Shown: piece by piece, positions 1 through 9,092 of the stretch
Numbering within the stretch: the stretch's first letter is position 1
Layout: the number at the start of each line of letters is the position of its first letter
NCBI GenBank assembly: GCA_035296325.1
Contig: DATHBD010000082.1
Location: 143,529-207,528, forward strand
DNA from: DATHBD01 sp035296325
GTDB lineage: Bacteria > Actinomycetota > Actinomycetes > Mycobacteriales > Micromonosporaceae
Reading direction: 5' to 3'
Length of the DNA stretch: 64,000 bases
Notes under the pieces: model-generated
The model's database searches: none
Told to the model about the DNA's origin: nothing
What the model saw: the letters and a program-made list of their open reading frames with translations, nothing else
Made by a program: the position numbers and the translations under genes

Positions 1-2819
1 TTCAGGATGCCGTTCGGGATCGGGAAGCTGTGCTGCGGCCCGACATTGTTGATGTAGCGGCCCATGTGCCAGCCGTTGACGAAGATCTGCGCCCGGTACT
101 GCTTGCTGGCCGGGTCGTCGATCCGGATACCCAGTGAAGTGTCCTGGCCGGCCGGCATGTTGAGCGCCACGTTGCTGCGGTACCAGACGACGCCGGGTGT
201 GGTGCTGGAGTGCGGCGTGGTGACGGTCTGCCAGCCGGAGTCCGGGAAGCCCGGCAGGTGCCAGCCGGAGCGCTCACCGAACATCCCACCGGTGTTCATC
301 GGCCCGCGTACCGGGTCGACCAGGTTCTGCCCGCCCTGTGCGCCCTGGATGCGCCAGGTGACCGGATTGGCGGTGGAGCCGGTGAGGCTCGCGCCGATCA
401 GGCCCCGCGCCTCCTTGTGCGTGTCGTTGTGCTGGTAGTCCTCGTTGTGGCCCTGGTTGTTGACCAGGACCGAGACCACGTTGTCGGCCCCTTGGCGCAC
501 CGCGCCGGCGGGGAACGTGAAGGTGCGCTGCGAGGATCTGCCGCTGCCGGTCGGGTTGCTGCTGCCGAGGAACCGGCCGTTGAGCCACACGGACCAGATG
601 CCGGCCCGGCCGGTGATGGCGGAGAGGTTGATCCCGGTCTGGCCGCTGTTGCCGGTGAAGTGGCCGCGGTACCACAGATTCCCGTAGTGGTAGCCGTAGT
701 CGTCGGCGAACAGGATCGGCCGGGTGACCGGCGTGGTGGTGCTGTTGGACGTGGTCTTGTTCGCCACCGTCCAGGCCGAGTCGTTGAAGGCCAGCTGCGC
801 CTCCGGCGACTCGGTGGCGTACCGCCAGGTGTTCAGCGCGGGCAGGGTGACCGGCCGCGGTCCGGCGAGTGCGCCCTGCAGACTGCCGCTGGTGGTGGCA
901 GTGGTCGGCAGCGCGGCGCCGTTCCAGGTCACCGCGCCGGCGGTGGAGAAGACCTCCAGGTCGCCGGCGGTGGCGACATCGCCGGTCAGGTTGAGCGTGG
1001 TGCCGCTGGTGGCGGCGGAACGCAGCAGATACGACCCGCGTACCAGCACCGGTCCGGCGGTGGTGTCCTGCCGCCAGAACGTGGCGGCCGTCTCGTCGGT
1101 GCCGAGCAGCAGCAGCAACGGCCGTTCGCCACCGGTGATCAGCACCCGGGCCAGCCCGCCGTGCGTGTAGTTCAGCCGCAGGTCGTCGGTCGCGGCGTTG
1201 TAGGTGCTGGTGACCGAGCCGCTGAGCACGGTGACCGTGGGCTGGGTGGCGTAGCGCAGCATGGTCTCGCCGGCCTGGCCGTTGCGGCCGTACAGCAGCG
1301 CCACGTCCCGGTCGCCGATCTGCGCGTGGGTCATGATCTCCGAGGTGGAGTACTGCAACTGCTGCGAACCCATCCGGTAGTTCGCCACGAGGATCTTCGA
1401 GTCCCGCCCGGCCAGGGTGATCGCCGTGCCGGGCTGGTACGGGACCCGCGGGTAGGACCCCGCCGAGCCGAGGTTCAGCGACATGGTCGTCGAGTCGGTG
1501 GTGGTCGCGGTCGAGTCACGGTGCCGCAGGGTGTGGAACTGGGTGCCGGTGTCCGGGTTCACCCGGGCGGTGTCCTGGATGACGGTCGAGCTCAGCGTCG
1601 CCGCGGGAGCCGCGTCCGTCTTGGTCAGTGGCGCCACCGCCTGGGTGAAGTACCCGATCCGCTTGTCCTCGTCGTACTTGGCGCTCAGCTGGCGACCCTC
1701 GGTGATGGCCGCGCCGTAGTCGTAGGAGCTGTACACCTGCTGCGGGTCGGGCTGCCAACCCCACGATGTGCCGCCGTAGGCCATGTAGAAGTTCTGCTCG
1801 GTCACGCCCTGGGCGATGTTGTCCTTGTAGAAGACCTTCTGGAACTCCACGCCGGTGAGCTGCCGGCAACGGTCGTAGCCGGGGCCGCCCCACGGGTCGA
1901 ACGCACCGCCCTGGAACTCGGCGATCCGCAGCGGGTGCCCCGCGTAGCGGGCCCAGTTGTAGCTCTGGGTCGGCCGCCACACCGTCGGGTTGGAGCAGTT
2001 GAAGCCCTGCGGGTAGGAGTCCGGGCTGTCCACGTCCAGCCCGCCGGTGCCGCTGATGAAGTTGTTGTTGTGGTTACCGGTCAGCGGCACGGTGATGCCG
2101 TCGGCACGGGCCCGGCGCTTGAGGTGCTCCATGTACTGGTCGGCCTGGGCCGAGGTGTCGTAGAACTCGTTCTCCACCTGGTACGACACGACCGTGCCGC
2201 CGCCGTTGGTGATCTGGTATTTCGCGATGATCGGGTTGATCCGCGACAGCCACTCGTCGGCGGCGGCGCGGAAGTCCGCGGCGTTGCTGCGGGCCCGACC
2301 GGGCTGGGTGGTCAGCCACGCCGGGAACCCGCCGCTGTCCACCTCGGCATTGATGTACGGCCCGGGCCGGGCCATCACGTAGATGCCGACCTCGGCGGCG
2401 ATGGCGAGCAACCGGTCCACGTCGCGGACGCCGGTGAAGTCGTACACACCCGGCTTGGGCGAGTGGTAGGCCCAGCTGAAGTACAGGGAGGTGGCGTTGA
2501 ACCCGGATGCCTTCATCTTGACCAGGACGTCGCGCCACAGGTCCGGGCTCGGCAGCCGGAAGTAGTGGAACTCGCCGGACCAGAAGTAGACGCGCCTGCC
2601 CCCGATGAAAAAGGAGTACCCGTCGAAGGTGACCGTCTGCGGCACCGCGGCCGCGGCACCGGCCACCGTGGGTGCGGCGGCCCGGTCGGGCGCGGCGGTC
2701 GCCGGTGCTGCGCTCAGTACGGCGGCGCCGACGACGGCTGCGGCGAGCAGGCGCACGCCGATGCGGCGGGGAAATGAAAGCCGGCGCGGCCGGCGGGCGG
2801 CGGGATGGGTCACGGACAC
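1..2819 (-). CDS. Secreted beta-galactosidase, GH35 (3' end cut by window edge)
   Basis: Exported glycoside hydrolase expected to remove terminal beta-galactosyl residues from plant or exopolysaccharides. The GTG start at 2819 is chosen because AGAGG lies 6 nt upstream; a second in-frame GTG follows two codons later. An Arg-rich N-terminus and an Ala-rich hydrophobic stretch (residues about 20-45) form an export signal. The catalytic domain follows with the GH35 hallmarks: QVENEF (acid/base Glu) and EFQGG (nucleophile Glu), plus MARPGPYINAE. The middle and C-terminal parts read as GH35 beta-sandwich and jelly-roll domains, with the late motif VNGWHMGRYI. The frame is open through 939 codons to the window edge, so the end is unseen. 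Spot checks at three places agree with one frame. Substrate is inferred from family only. Confidence 0.93.
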   Translation of the reverse strand, partial: MSVTHPAARRPRRLSFPRRIGVRLLAAAVVGAAVLSAAPATAAPDRAAAPTVAGAAAAVPQTVTFDGYSFFIGGRRVYFWSGEFHYFRLPSPDLWRDVLVKMKASGFNATSLYFSWAYHSPKPGVYDFTGVRDVDRLLAIAAEVGIYVMARPGPYINAEVDSGGFPAWLTTQPGRARSNAADFRAAADEWLSRINPIIAKYQITNGGGTVVSYQVENEFYDTSAQADQYMEHLKRRARADGITVPLTGNHNNNFISGTGGLDVDSPDSYPQGFNCSNPTVWRPTQSYNWARYAGHPLRIAEFQGGAFDPWGGPGYDRCRQLTGVEFQKVFYKDNIAQGVTEQNFYMAYGGTSWGWQPDPQQVYSSYDYGAAITEGRQLSAKYDEDKRIGYFTQAVAPLTKTDAAPAATLSSTVIQDTARVNPDTGTQFHTLRHRDSTATTTDSTTMSLNLGSAGSYPRVPYQPGTAITLAGRDSKILVANYRMGSQQLQYSTSEIMTHAQIGDRDVALLYGRNGQAGETMLRYATQPTVTVLSGSVTSTYNAATDDLRLNYTHGGLARVLITGGERPLLLLLGTDETAATFWRQDTTAGPVLVRGSYLLRSAATSGTTLNLTGDVATAGDLEVFSTAGAVTWNGAALPTTATTSGSLQGALAGPRPVTLPALNTWRYATESPEAQLAFNDSAWTVANKTTSNSTTTPVTRPILFADDYGYHYGNLWYRGHFTGNSGQTGINLSAITGRAGIWSVWLNGRFLGSSNPTGSGRSSQRTFTFPAGAVRQGADNVVSVLVNNQGHNEDYQHNDTHKEARGLIGASLTGSTANPVTWRIQGAQGGQNLVDPVRGPMNTGGMFGERSGWHLPGFPDSGWQTVTTPHSSTTPGVVWYRSNVALNMPAGQDTSLGIRIDDPASKQYRAQIFVNGWHMGRYINNVGPQHSFPIPNGIL

Positions 2820-2903
2820 GGGCAACCTCTCGGGCCACGGGTGGGCATCGAGGACCGGCCGACAGCGGAATCGGTCGAACTGGCTTATCGATGGGGATGA
2901 ACG

Positions 2904-2917
2904 TGTTGACGCTCCCA
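2904..2917. promoter_or_regulatory. Candidate LacI-family operator upstream of GH35
   Basis: TGTTGACGCTCCCA is an imperfect palindrome with a central CG step, the usual geometry of LacI-family sites in actinobacteria. It lies 85-98 bp upstream of the GH35 start. A closely similar 14-mer, TGTTAACGCTCACA, occurs at 9345-9358 between the two GH43 genes; they differ at two positions. The match to a regulator family is inference. Confidence 0.4.
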
Positions 2918-3077
2918 GACTCCGTGAATCCTTTCAAGGGCCAACCGCTGATCGAAATGCGTGTGGAGCCGTCCGAGCGAGTGCCGAATCGCAGCGCAGA
3001 TCGCGCGGGGTGACGTCCGAATCGCCGCCCGCCTTCAATTCCGGCGTTCGTCCCCGGAACGGGCAAGGAACGCAAAC

Positions 3078-3117
3078 GGACCACCGACCACGGTTGGCAA
3101 CCGGTGGTCGGTGGTCC
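3078..3117 (-). terminator. Hairpin terminator downstream of the small basic protein gene
   Basis: A near-perfect inverted repeat: GGACCACCGACCAC on the left pairs with GTGGTCGGTGGTCC on the right around a short loop, with one bulged base near the loop. It lies 54 bp past the stop codon of the 3171-3317 gene on its strand and before the GH35 promoter region. It has no T-tract, which is usual for actinobacterial hairpin terminators. Confidence 0.6.
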
Positions 3118-3170
3118 CTGAGGACGGCCCCGCCGGCATGGGCCCATGCCCACGGCGGCGGCGCGCGCCG

Positions 3171-3317
3171 CTAGCGCCGCTTGTTGAAGCGCGCCGCCAG
3201 CTGGCGGAGCTTCTGCTGGTTCTGCGGCTTGGACAGCTCGCGGCGACCCCGCTCCACCGCCCGCTGCCCGCTCGGGCTGCTCAGAAATGCCTTGAGCCGC
3301 TGAACTATCGATGCCAT
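3171..3317 (-). CDS. Small basic protein, 48 residues, unknown function
   Basis: A 48-residue, Arg/Lys/Gln-rich protein with no membrane segment, predicted largely helical and strongly basic at the C-terminus (ends FNKRR). The ATG at 3317 is preceded by AAGGAGG at 9 nt, an excellent ribosome binding site, which fixes the start and argues for a real gene despite its size. The gene is followed by a hairpin terminator and stands alone. Short basic proteins of this look are widespread in actinobacteria without an assigned role; nucleic-acid binding is a guess from charge only. Confidence 0.7.
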   Translation of the reverse strand: MASIVQRLKAFLSSPSGQRAVERGRRELSKPQNQQKLRQLAARFNKRR

Positions 3318-3437
3318 CCGAACTCGCCTCCTTGTTGAGCTTCGCGTGTGTCGTCGTACCCAGGACAACGGCAAACGAACGCATTTGTTCCTGCTCAGCA
3401 ACCTGCCGGCTCGCGGGAGCCGCCGCATCGGGCGGCG

Positions 3438-4160
3438 TTACGACGCCGTGACGCCTGCTACGTAGACAGTATTGGTGGCGTCCCGATCCTGCAGCGGGTT
3501 CGGAAACCGCACCACATGCGCCCGCCAGCTCGCAAAAATTTCCGCCAGCACGCCGGTGAAGGCCTCGTCCGGTGGATCGTTCGACCAGAGCGCGAACACG
3601 CCGCCGGGACGCAGGTGCCCGGCAAGTCGACGCAGGCCGGCCGGCGTGTAGAACGGCGCGTGGCTGGGGTGCAGCACCTGGCTCGGGGTGTGGTCGACGT
3701 CCAGCAGAATCGCGTGGAAGCGGCGGCCCGGCGCATCGGGATCGAACCCGGCGGCGTCCCGCGCCATCGCGAAGAAGTCGCCCTGCACCAATCGGCTGCG
3801 TGAGTCCGAGATCAACGGGCGGGCCATCGGCAGCAGCTCGCGCCGGTGCCAGTCGATCACCTCGCCGAGCGCCTCGACCACGGTCAGCGACCGCACCCGG
3901 GGATCCTCCAGGACGGCGCGGGCGGTGTAGCCGAGCCCGAGGCCACCCACGACGACGTCGAGCTCTGTGCCGTGCGCCTCGGCCAGGCCGAGCCGGGCCA
4001 GCTCGATCTCCGCGACAGTGAACAGGCTGGACATGAGGAACTCGTCGTCGAGCTTCACTTCGTAGACATCGACGTTGAGGGAGGGCTCCACGCGGCGCCG
4101 CAGGCTGATCGCGCCGATTGGCGTCTCCCGCCAGTCGAGCTCTTCGAACCTGGCGCTCAC
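3438..4160 (-). CDS. Spermidine-synthase-fold (SpeE-like) protein
   Basis: A 240-residue protein of the spermidine synthase / Rossmann methyltransferase superfamily. It shows the nucleotide-binding glycine motif VVVGGLGLGYTAR, an acidic strand end SLTVVEALGEVI, and the later motif AILLDVDHTPS where polyamine synthases carry their catalytic Asp region. The end reads as a canonical last strand pair, NTVYVAG. Start GTG 4160 is chosen because AGGAGG lies 7 nt upstream; longer in-frame starts exist but lack one. The classical aminopropyl-acceptor residues cannot be confirmed by eye, so it may act on a substrate other than putrescine. It stands alone: a strong hairpin at 4244-4281 separates it from the peroxidase gene upstream. 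Confidence 0.75.
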   Translation of the reverse strand: MSARFEELDWRETPIGAISLRRRVEPSLNVDVYEVKLDDEFLMSSLFTVAEIELARLGLAEAHGTELDVVVGGLGLGYTARAVLEDPRVRSLTVVEALGEVIDWHRRELLPMARPLISDSRSRLVQGDFFAMARDAAGFDPDAPGRRFHAILLDVDHTPSQVLHPSHAPFYTPAGLRRLAGHLRPGGVFALWSNDPPDEAFTGVLAEIFASWRAHVVRFPNPLQDRDATNTVYVAGVTAS

Positions 4161-4243
4161 ACCCTGCCCTCCTGGATACCGTAGGGTCATCGCGCAGTGG
4201 ACCAAACCCGGCGATCCGGGACACATTACCCGCAGACGAGAAC

Positions 4244-4281
4244 GTCCCGCGTCCGGCTCCCGAGGGAGCCCGACGCGGGAC
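4244..4281 (-). terminator. Strong hairpin terminator after the peroxidase gene
   Basis: An 18-bp stem with one mismatch: GTCCCGCGTCCGGCTCCC, loop GA, GGGAGCCCGACGCGGGAC. It begins 15 bp beyond the stop codon of the peroxidase gene on the same strand and lies upstream of the SpeE-like gene, so it should end the peroxidase transcript. No T-tract. Confidence 0.75.
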
Positions 4282-4296
4282 GCGCGTTCTATCAGC

Positions 4297-5877
4297 CTAG
4301 TAGTCGACCTTGCCCTGAGCGTAATCTGCGAAGTTCATGACGGTGAACTCGTTTCTGCCCGTCATCGGCGTGAAGCCCGACTTCGCGTTGAGGTACGAGT
4401 CCTTGTCACCGTTCAGGATGCACATGATCACCTCGCCCACGATCGTGCTGCCCAACTTACCGAGCGTCTGACCGCCATTCGCAGGGTCGAGCATCGGCTC
4501 CGCGAGGACGTAGAACCATAGCGGCAACTCCGCGCGCCACTCGGGTTTACGGAGCACCTTGGCCAAGTCGGTCTGTCCGGCGTTCTCGACACTCACGGCG
4601 AATTCTTCGTTGGTGTGCACCTTCAAGCCGGGTACCTCGCCGAGCATCTCCCGGGCAACCGCCTGTCCGGACGGCAGGTTCAATTGCCGGCCGCGCCTCA
4701 GGTTGCGCTGGGCCAGGGAGACCACTCCATCGTTGACAACCGTGGGAGGCAGGGTGAACAGCGGAGTCGCCAGCCGGGGATCGATCACGCGAGCCATGTT
4801 CCGCTGCTTTTTCGGATCGGAACTGAAGAAGCGTTCCCACTCGATCACCTTGTTGGCCGGCAGCCGCTGAGACCCGTGGAGGTCGGGGAAGGTGAGAACC
4901 GCCCCCGATGCGCTGTTCAAGACGTACGCCCCGCGGACCATGCTGTGCCCGAACCGGAACGCAGCCCCCGAGTACTCGAGCGGAATCTCAGGCTTCTGTG
5001 GGCTCTTCGGATTGAAGAACTGGCCCTTTTTCTTGGGGTTCGCCTTGACCGTTTCGAATATGTCCCGGTCCAGGACCCGCTTGAGGAACTCGTTCACGAT
5101 CATCCACTGGAAGTGCCACTGGGTGATGCGCTGGGCCTCCGCGAACGTCGAAGCCTTCTTGTCCTCCAGGAGCCGGTTGTGGAACTTGAGGAACAACAGG
5201 TGGAACTGCGTAATGATGAGGTTCTCGTCGTTGCGGGCATCCCCGCACAGTGCAGTCCAGTTTCCTTCGTCTCGCGGCAGGTCTTCGGCGTAGTAGTTGC
5301 CGAGCCTCAGCCGCTTACCGTCGCTCTCGTACAGGTGCGCCTGCGGGCTCTTCGGATCCGGACCCTTCCCGTACACCGACTGCAGATCGAACTTCGGGCT
5401 GTCGAAGTTCACGCCCTTTTCGTCGGTCGGCGACCCGGTCAGCGCCCTGCGGTCCAGCGTCATGTCGTGATCGACGAACTGACCGAAGAAGGTATAACCG
5501 GCCGTGACCGTCTTGTTGTCCAGCGTCGACGAAGGCGGTCGTGTCTCGGTCATCCACTTGGCGAGGTCGCTCAGCAGACTCTCGTCCGGGGTGAAGCCCT
5601 TCAGCTTCTTGAACATGTAGCCGAAGCGGCCCTCCGCGGCGCCCGGCGCGGCAGCCGCGTCCTCGCCCCGCGGCTTCATGCCGTGCTTGGTGAGCATCGT
5701 CGCCGCCTGCGCGGCACGGGTACCGCTGATCGCTCCGCCCGAGGTCGCCGCGACGATACCGCCCGCGGCGACGGCTCCCGCCGCGGTTCCGATGACAGCG
5801 CGACGGGTCCAGCCGGGCGTGCCGGGTGCCGGCTCGGCACCAGCGTGGTCGGGGGCAAGGCTGCCTTCGTTACTCAC
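4297..5877 (-). CDS. Tat-exported animal-type haem peroxidase
   Basis: A 526-residue member of the animal haem peroxidase family (PF03098 type), expected to oxidise small substrates with hydrogen peroxide outside the cell. GTG 5877 is preceded by AGGGAG at 7 nt. The N-terminus carries a twin-arginine motif (TRRAVIG, residues about 24-30) and a long Gly/Ala hydrophobic stretch, so export of a folded haem protein is likely. The distal-haem His sits in GQFVDHDMT and the proximal His in FRFGHSMVRG, both as in the family. The closing region (LPLWFYVLAEP) also fits. A hairpin follows the gene and no redox partner is adjacent. Family and export are well supported; the physiological substrate is unknown. 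Confidence 0.88.
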   Translation of the reverse strand: MSNEGSLAPDHAGAEPAPGTPGWTRRAVIGTAAGAVAAGGIVAATSGGAISGTRAAQAATMLTKHGMKPRGEDAAAAPGAAEGRFGYMFKKLKGFTPDESLLSDLAKWMTETRPPSSTLDNKTVTAGYTFFGQFVDHDMTLDRRALTGSPTDEKGVNFDSPKFDLQSVYGKGPDPKSPQAHLYESDGKRLRLGNYYAEDLPRDEGNWTALCGDARNDENLIITQFHLLFLKFHNRLLEDKKASTFAEAQRITQWHFQWMIVNEFLKRVLDRDIFETVKANPKKKGQFFNPKSPQKPEIPLEYSGAAFRFGHSMVRGAYVLNSASGAVLTFPDLHGSQRLPANKVIEWERFFSSDPKKQRNMARVIDPRLATPLFTLPPTVVNDGVVSLAQRNLRRGRQLNLPSGQAVAREMLGEVPGLKVHTNEEFAVSVENAGQTDLAKVLRKPEWRAELPLWFYVLAEPMLDPANGGQTLGKLGSTIVGEVIMCILNGDKDSYLNAKSGFTPMTGRNEFTVMNFADYAQGKVDY

Positions 5878-6290
5878 GTAATTTCTCCCTGCGGCGTCGT
5901 CGAGTTGCGCGGGGGCGCCATGCTCTCGTGCGCGAAGTGTGCGACCGTACAAACAGACCTGTGTCTATCACGTTCGCGGGACGTGCGCTACAGCAGAGAG
6001 GCACCTCGCGGGAACCGTATTTCCCCGGTTTCGGATCCTGCACACTCAGTCATGGTTCTCGATACATCGACCGGGTGCGAATGTCGAGTGAATGGATGCG
6101 GGCGGACCGTTTGCCCAGCTCACGGACCTAGCAGAAGCACCCGTGCCGGGGCATCTATACGCCAATGTCCGCTCGATGCGCGATGCCCGCTAACCCAATC
6201 CCCGCTCCCCCGTTCGGCCGATCGATAACGACGAACGGCTGATCGCTGCGCATGCGTAATCGCGAAAAATCTTCAACGAATCCAGCCCGG
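5878..6290. other. Intergenic region upstream of the peroxidase gene
   Basis: A gene-free stretch of about 410 bp between the methyltransferase (ends at 6291) and the peroxidase start, less GC-rich than its surroundings. A minus-strand TACGGT near 5942-5947 could be a -10 element for the peroxidase gene, but I see no matching -35. No ORF here has a ribosome binding site or recognisable protein. Confidence 0.4.
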
Positions 6291-7124
6291 TTACCACGCG
6301 AGTCCGATGCCGTCGCCCGGGTACCAGTGATTGGCCGGCGTCTCGCGGTAGGCCAGGAATCGTCGCCCGGTCCGTTCCGCGTGCTCGGCGAGGACATTTG
6401 TCACCGTCGCATTGTCGGTGAGCAGCAGCGCCCCGGGCGCCAGCCGGGATTCCACCGCTTCGAACTCGTTCCGCTCGTGCTCGACACTGTGGTCGCTGTC
6501 GTGCAGGAAGAAGTCGACCGGCCGATCGAGCGCCCGGATCGAGGCGATCGAGTCGCCGATCACCAGGTCGACGACGGTCGACCACGGCTCGGCCTTCGCC
6601 AGGTAGCCGGCCTCGGGGTTGATGTCCAGGGAGGTGACGCGGCCGGGGTGCCCCTCCGCGGCGTTGCGCAGCAGGGCCGCGGCGATGACGCAGGTACCCA
6701 GGCCCTTGTCGACGCCGGTCTCCACGACGTGGGCCGGGCGCTTCGCGCGCACCATGGCGTACCAGCCGACCCGACGCGCGAAGCGGACGTTCCGGTCAGC
6801 GAGACCTCGCCGGGCTGACGCGGCGGTGGCTCGCCGGATGTGCTCACGGAGATCGTCATCGGACTCGATCTCGGTCAGGTACGCCCGGACCTGCCCGATC
6901 GGCACGTCGCAGGTCATGCCGACGAACCACGCGAGATGCTCGCGGCTGAGGTCGGTCAGGTCGTAGGTGTAGTTGTGGTGCTCGCGCGAGGCGAACAGCC
7001 AGCGGGCCGAGGTGCGCACGACGCGGGCGTCGTGGCGGGCCACCTGCAGGAGGCGGACGGGGAACGCCGCGACCGGAGCCAGCGGGGTACGTGCGATCGC
7101 GCGTTGAACGTTGGTCCGGTTCAC
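6291..7124 (-). CDS. Class I SAM-dependent methyltransferase
   Basis: A 277-residue protein with a class I methyltransferase core in its C-terminal half. The SAM-binding loop is VVETGVDKGLGT, the acidic strand end is SLDINPEAG, and the motif FFLHDSDHSVEHE resembles the DHSYE motif of TylF/CmcI-like O-methyltransferases. The N-terminal 110 residues are basic and helical and may hold the substrate site. The GTG at 7124 has no ribosome binding site; a -10-like TACAAC (7132-7137) ends 7 nt upstream, so a leaderless transcript is possible. No biosynthetic partner lies next to it, so the substrate is unknown. Confidence 0.78.
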   Translation of the reverse strand: MNRTNVQRAIARTPLAPVAAFPVRLLQVARHDARVVRTSARWLFASREHHNYTYDLTDLSREHLAWFVGMTCDVPIGQVRAYLTEIESDDDLREHIRRATAASARRGLADRNVRFARRVGWYAMVRAKRPAHVVETGVDKGLGTCVIAAALLRNAAEGHPGRVTSLDINPEAGYLAKAEPWSTVVDLVIGDSIASIRALDRPVDFFLHDSDHSVEHERNEFEAVESRLAPGALLLTDNATVTNVLAEHAERTGRRFLAYRETPANHWYPGDGIGLAW

Positions 7125-7178
7125 CCGAGAGGTTGTATCACGGCGCGGGAGCGACCGGTAGCGCCGGCGATGGACTCC

Positions 7179-9092
7179 TTACGGGGTCAGCAGGAGCACG
7201 CGCTGCCCGGCGCTGTCGTCGGCCGCCGCCTCGATCGCTTGACCGCCACCGAGCTGCACCACGCCCCCGCCAACGCGATTGACCAGCCGATACGAACCGT
7301 CGGACAGGACCTCGATGCGCCACTGTGCCGCCCTGCCCGGCCTACCGAGCGCCAGCCGCCGGTCGTCGAGCGTCGTCAGCGGTCGCCCACTCCGCGCATT
7401 CACGACGGCGAAATATCCCTCTTCGAGGTGCACGAACCGCCAGCGCTGGCACGCACTGTCCCGCGGGCGGCTCACCACCGCCGTCCGACCGTCGCCCCGG
7501 CCGCAGCCGGCGATGTCCAGCACCCGCTGACCGGTCGCGTCGGCGATCAGGATCTGTCCGACCGGTTCCACCCGGAACTGCTGACATGTGGCGGAGGTCC
7601 AGGTGAACACCTGGACGGCGGCGCCGGCGCCGGCGCACTCCGCCGGCTGCAGTACGCGCCCGGTCCGGACGTTCTCGATCCGGGACCAGCCGGCTTCGGT
7701 CGGGGAGAACCGGAACTGCTGGCAGTCGTTGTCCAGCCACCCCCACTGCGCGACCCGGGCACCCTCGGCGTCGACGCAGGCCGCCACCTCGGCGACCTTG
7801 TTGCTGTACCTGTTGAGCAGGCTCCGCGTGTCGTTGCCCCAGTCGTCCAGCCGCCATTGCGCGCAGGCGCTCTCGCGCCGGGTGCTGAGCACGATGTCGG
7901 CGCCCTCGTACCCGCAGGAGGCATTGTCGAGCACACCGCCGGTGGCGCGGTTGACGACGGTGAAGTACGCGCCGCCGTGGCCCACCCGGCTGCTGCCGGT
8001 CAGCGGGTCGCCGAGGCCTGGCCATCCGTCGTCCCACGAGATCCGCCGCACGGAGAGTCGAGGCGTCCCCTCGTCCTCGGCGTCGTAGTAGTGGTGGGTG
8101 AACCAGTCGACGCCCCGCTCGGAGTAGACGTCGCCGCCGCCGGGTCCCCGGAACTCGTTGTAGCCGCGCAGCAGCTCGGTACCGCCGCCGGCCATCATGT
8201 CCACGCCGGCCCGGTCCAGGTACGGACCGGTGATGCTGCGCGACCGCCCGACCATGACCCGGTAGTCACTGTTCACGCCGCGGCAGCAGAAGTCGAAGCT
8301 GACGAAGAGGTAGTAGTACCCCCGGCGATACAGGATCGCGGGCCCCTCCACCGCGCCCACGCCGATCCCGGCGCGGCTGGCCAGCGGGTACAGGGTGGTG
8401 TCGGCCGACGACAGGAAGCCGGTGCCCGGATCGAGGCGCCGCATCTTGATGCCGGTCCAGAACGAGCCGAAGGAGAGCCACGCCGCACCGTCACGGTCGA
8501 AGGTGACCTCCGGGTCGATGGCGTTGAAGTCGTCGGCTGTACTCGACCGCAGCACCATGCCCCGGTCGACCCAGCGGTAGTCCGGGCTGTTCGGATCAAG
8601 CGTCGTGTTGGTGGCCAGCCCGATCACCGAGTTGTTCGTGCCGAACGACGAGGCGGCGTAGTAGAGGTGGTACTCCCCGTCGAAGAAGGTGATGTCGGGG
8701 GCCCAGAAATCGCCCGGCGTGACCCCGAGTTCCTGCACAACCCAGGCCGGCGGGGTGGTGAACACCGTGCCAAGGAACTCCCAGTTGACCAGGTCGGTGG
8801 ACCGTCGGATGGGCAGGTAGGTCCGCGTGCCGATATCGCCGGTGATGATGGTGTAGTAGTACCGACCTTCTTTGATCATGGTCGGGTCGTGCGCGATCGG
8901 GTCCTGGACAGACCCGTCCGCCGGAGTGGCCGGGCCGGGCGCCGGCGCGGCTGGTGCCGGCGCAGCCGCTGCCGGACCACTCGGCGCGACCGGGCCGAGG
9001 AGCGCCACGGCTGTCACCGCCGCCAACATCAACCCGTGGGTCTTCGCGGTACGCCGCGGTGAGGTGCTCGCCCAACCAGGTGCCGTCGCCAT
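7179..9092 (-). CDS. Secreted arabinan endo-1,5-alpha-L-arabinanase, GH43, with ricin-type lectin domains
   Basis: A 637-residue exported enzyme expected to cut alpha-1,5-arabinan. ATG 9092 has AGGAG 7 nt upstream. An export signal (ends near AAAAPAPA) is followed by a Pro/Ala linker. The five-bladed propeller shows the general base Asp in AHDPTMI, the modulating Asp in NAIDPEVTF and the acid Glu in GAVEGPAIL; the motif SFDFCCRGVNSDY and the His of FTHHYYD are typical of endo-arabinanases. From about residue 370 to the end the sequence consists of ricin-B-like repeats with recurring CQQFR / CQRWR motifs and paired Cys, a probable carbohydrate-binding tail. It is divergent from a second GH43 gene across a 406-bp control region. 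Confidence 0.92.
   Translation of the reverse strand: MATAPGWASTSPRRTAKTHGLMLAAVTAVALLGPVAPSGPAAAAPAPAAPAPGPATPADGSVQDPIAHDPTMIKEGRYYYTIITGDIGTRTYLPIRRSTDLVNWEFLGTVFTTPPAWVVQELGVTPGDFWAPDITFFDGEYHLYYAASSFGTNNSVIGLATNTTLDPNSPDYRWVDRGMVLRSSTADDFNAIDPEVTFDRDGAAWLSFGSFWTGIKMRRLDPGTGFLSSADTTLYPLASRAGIGVGAVEGPAILYRRGYYYLFVSFDFCCRGVNSDYRVMVGRSRSITGPYLDRAGVDMMAGGGTELLRGYNEFRGPGGGDVYSERGVDWFTHHYYDAEDEGTPRLSVRRISWDDGWPGLGDPLTGSSRVGHGGAYFTVVNRATGGVLDNASCGYEGADIVLSTRRESACAQWRLDDWGNDTRSLLNRYSNKVAEVAACVDAEGARVAQWGWLDNDCQQFRFSPTEAGWSRIENVRTGRVLQPAECAGAGAAVQVFTWTSATCQQFRVEPVGQILIADATGQRVLDIAGCGRGDGRTAVVSRPRDSACQRWRFVHLEEGYFAVVNARSGRPLTTLDDRRLALGRPGRAAQWRIEVLSDGSYRLVNRVGGGVVQLGGGQAIEAAADDSAGQRVLLLTP

Larger units (their letters stand above)
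2820..3170. other. Intergenic region upstream of the GH35 gene
   Basis: A gene-free stretch of about 350 bp. It holds a LacI-type operator-like 14-mer (2904-2917) and a strong hairpin (3078-3117), listed separately. I saw no convincing -35/-10 pair on the minus strand and no coding frame of its own; the long open frames crossing it are antisense shadows of GC-rich genes. Confidence 0.6.

Noticed and set aside
210..2777. Long plus-strand open frame (855 codons) opposite the GH35 gene
   Set aside because: It is an antisense shadow of a GC-rich coding strand, with Arg/Gly/Val-rich low-complexity translation, no domain and no ribosome binding site.
2074..4224. Minus-strand open frame (716 codons) spanning GH35, the small gene and the SpeE-like gene
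   Set aside because: It runs in a second frame across three well-supported genes and a hairpin; the translation is Arg/Pro/Ala-rich without domains.
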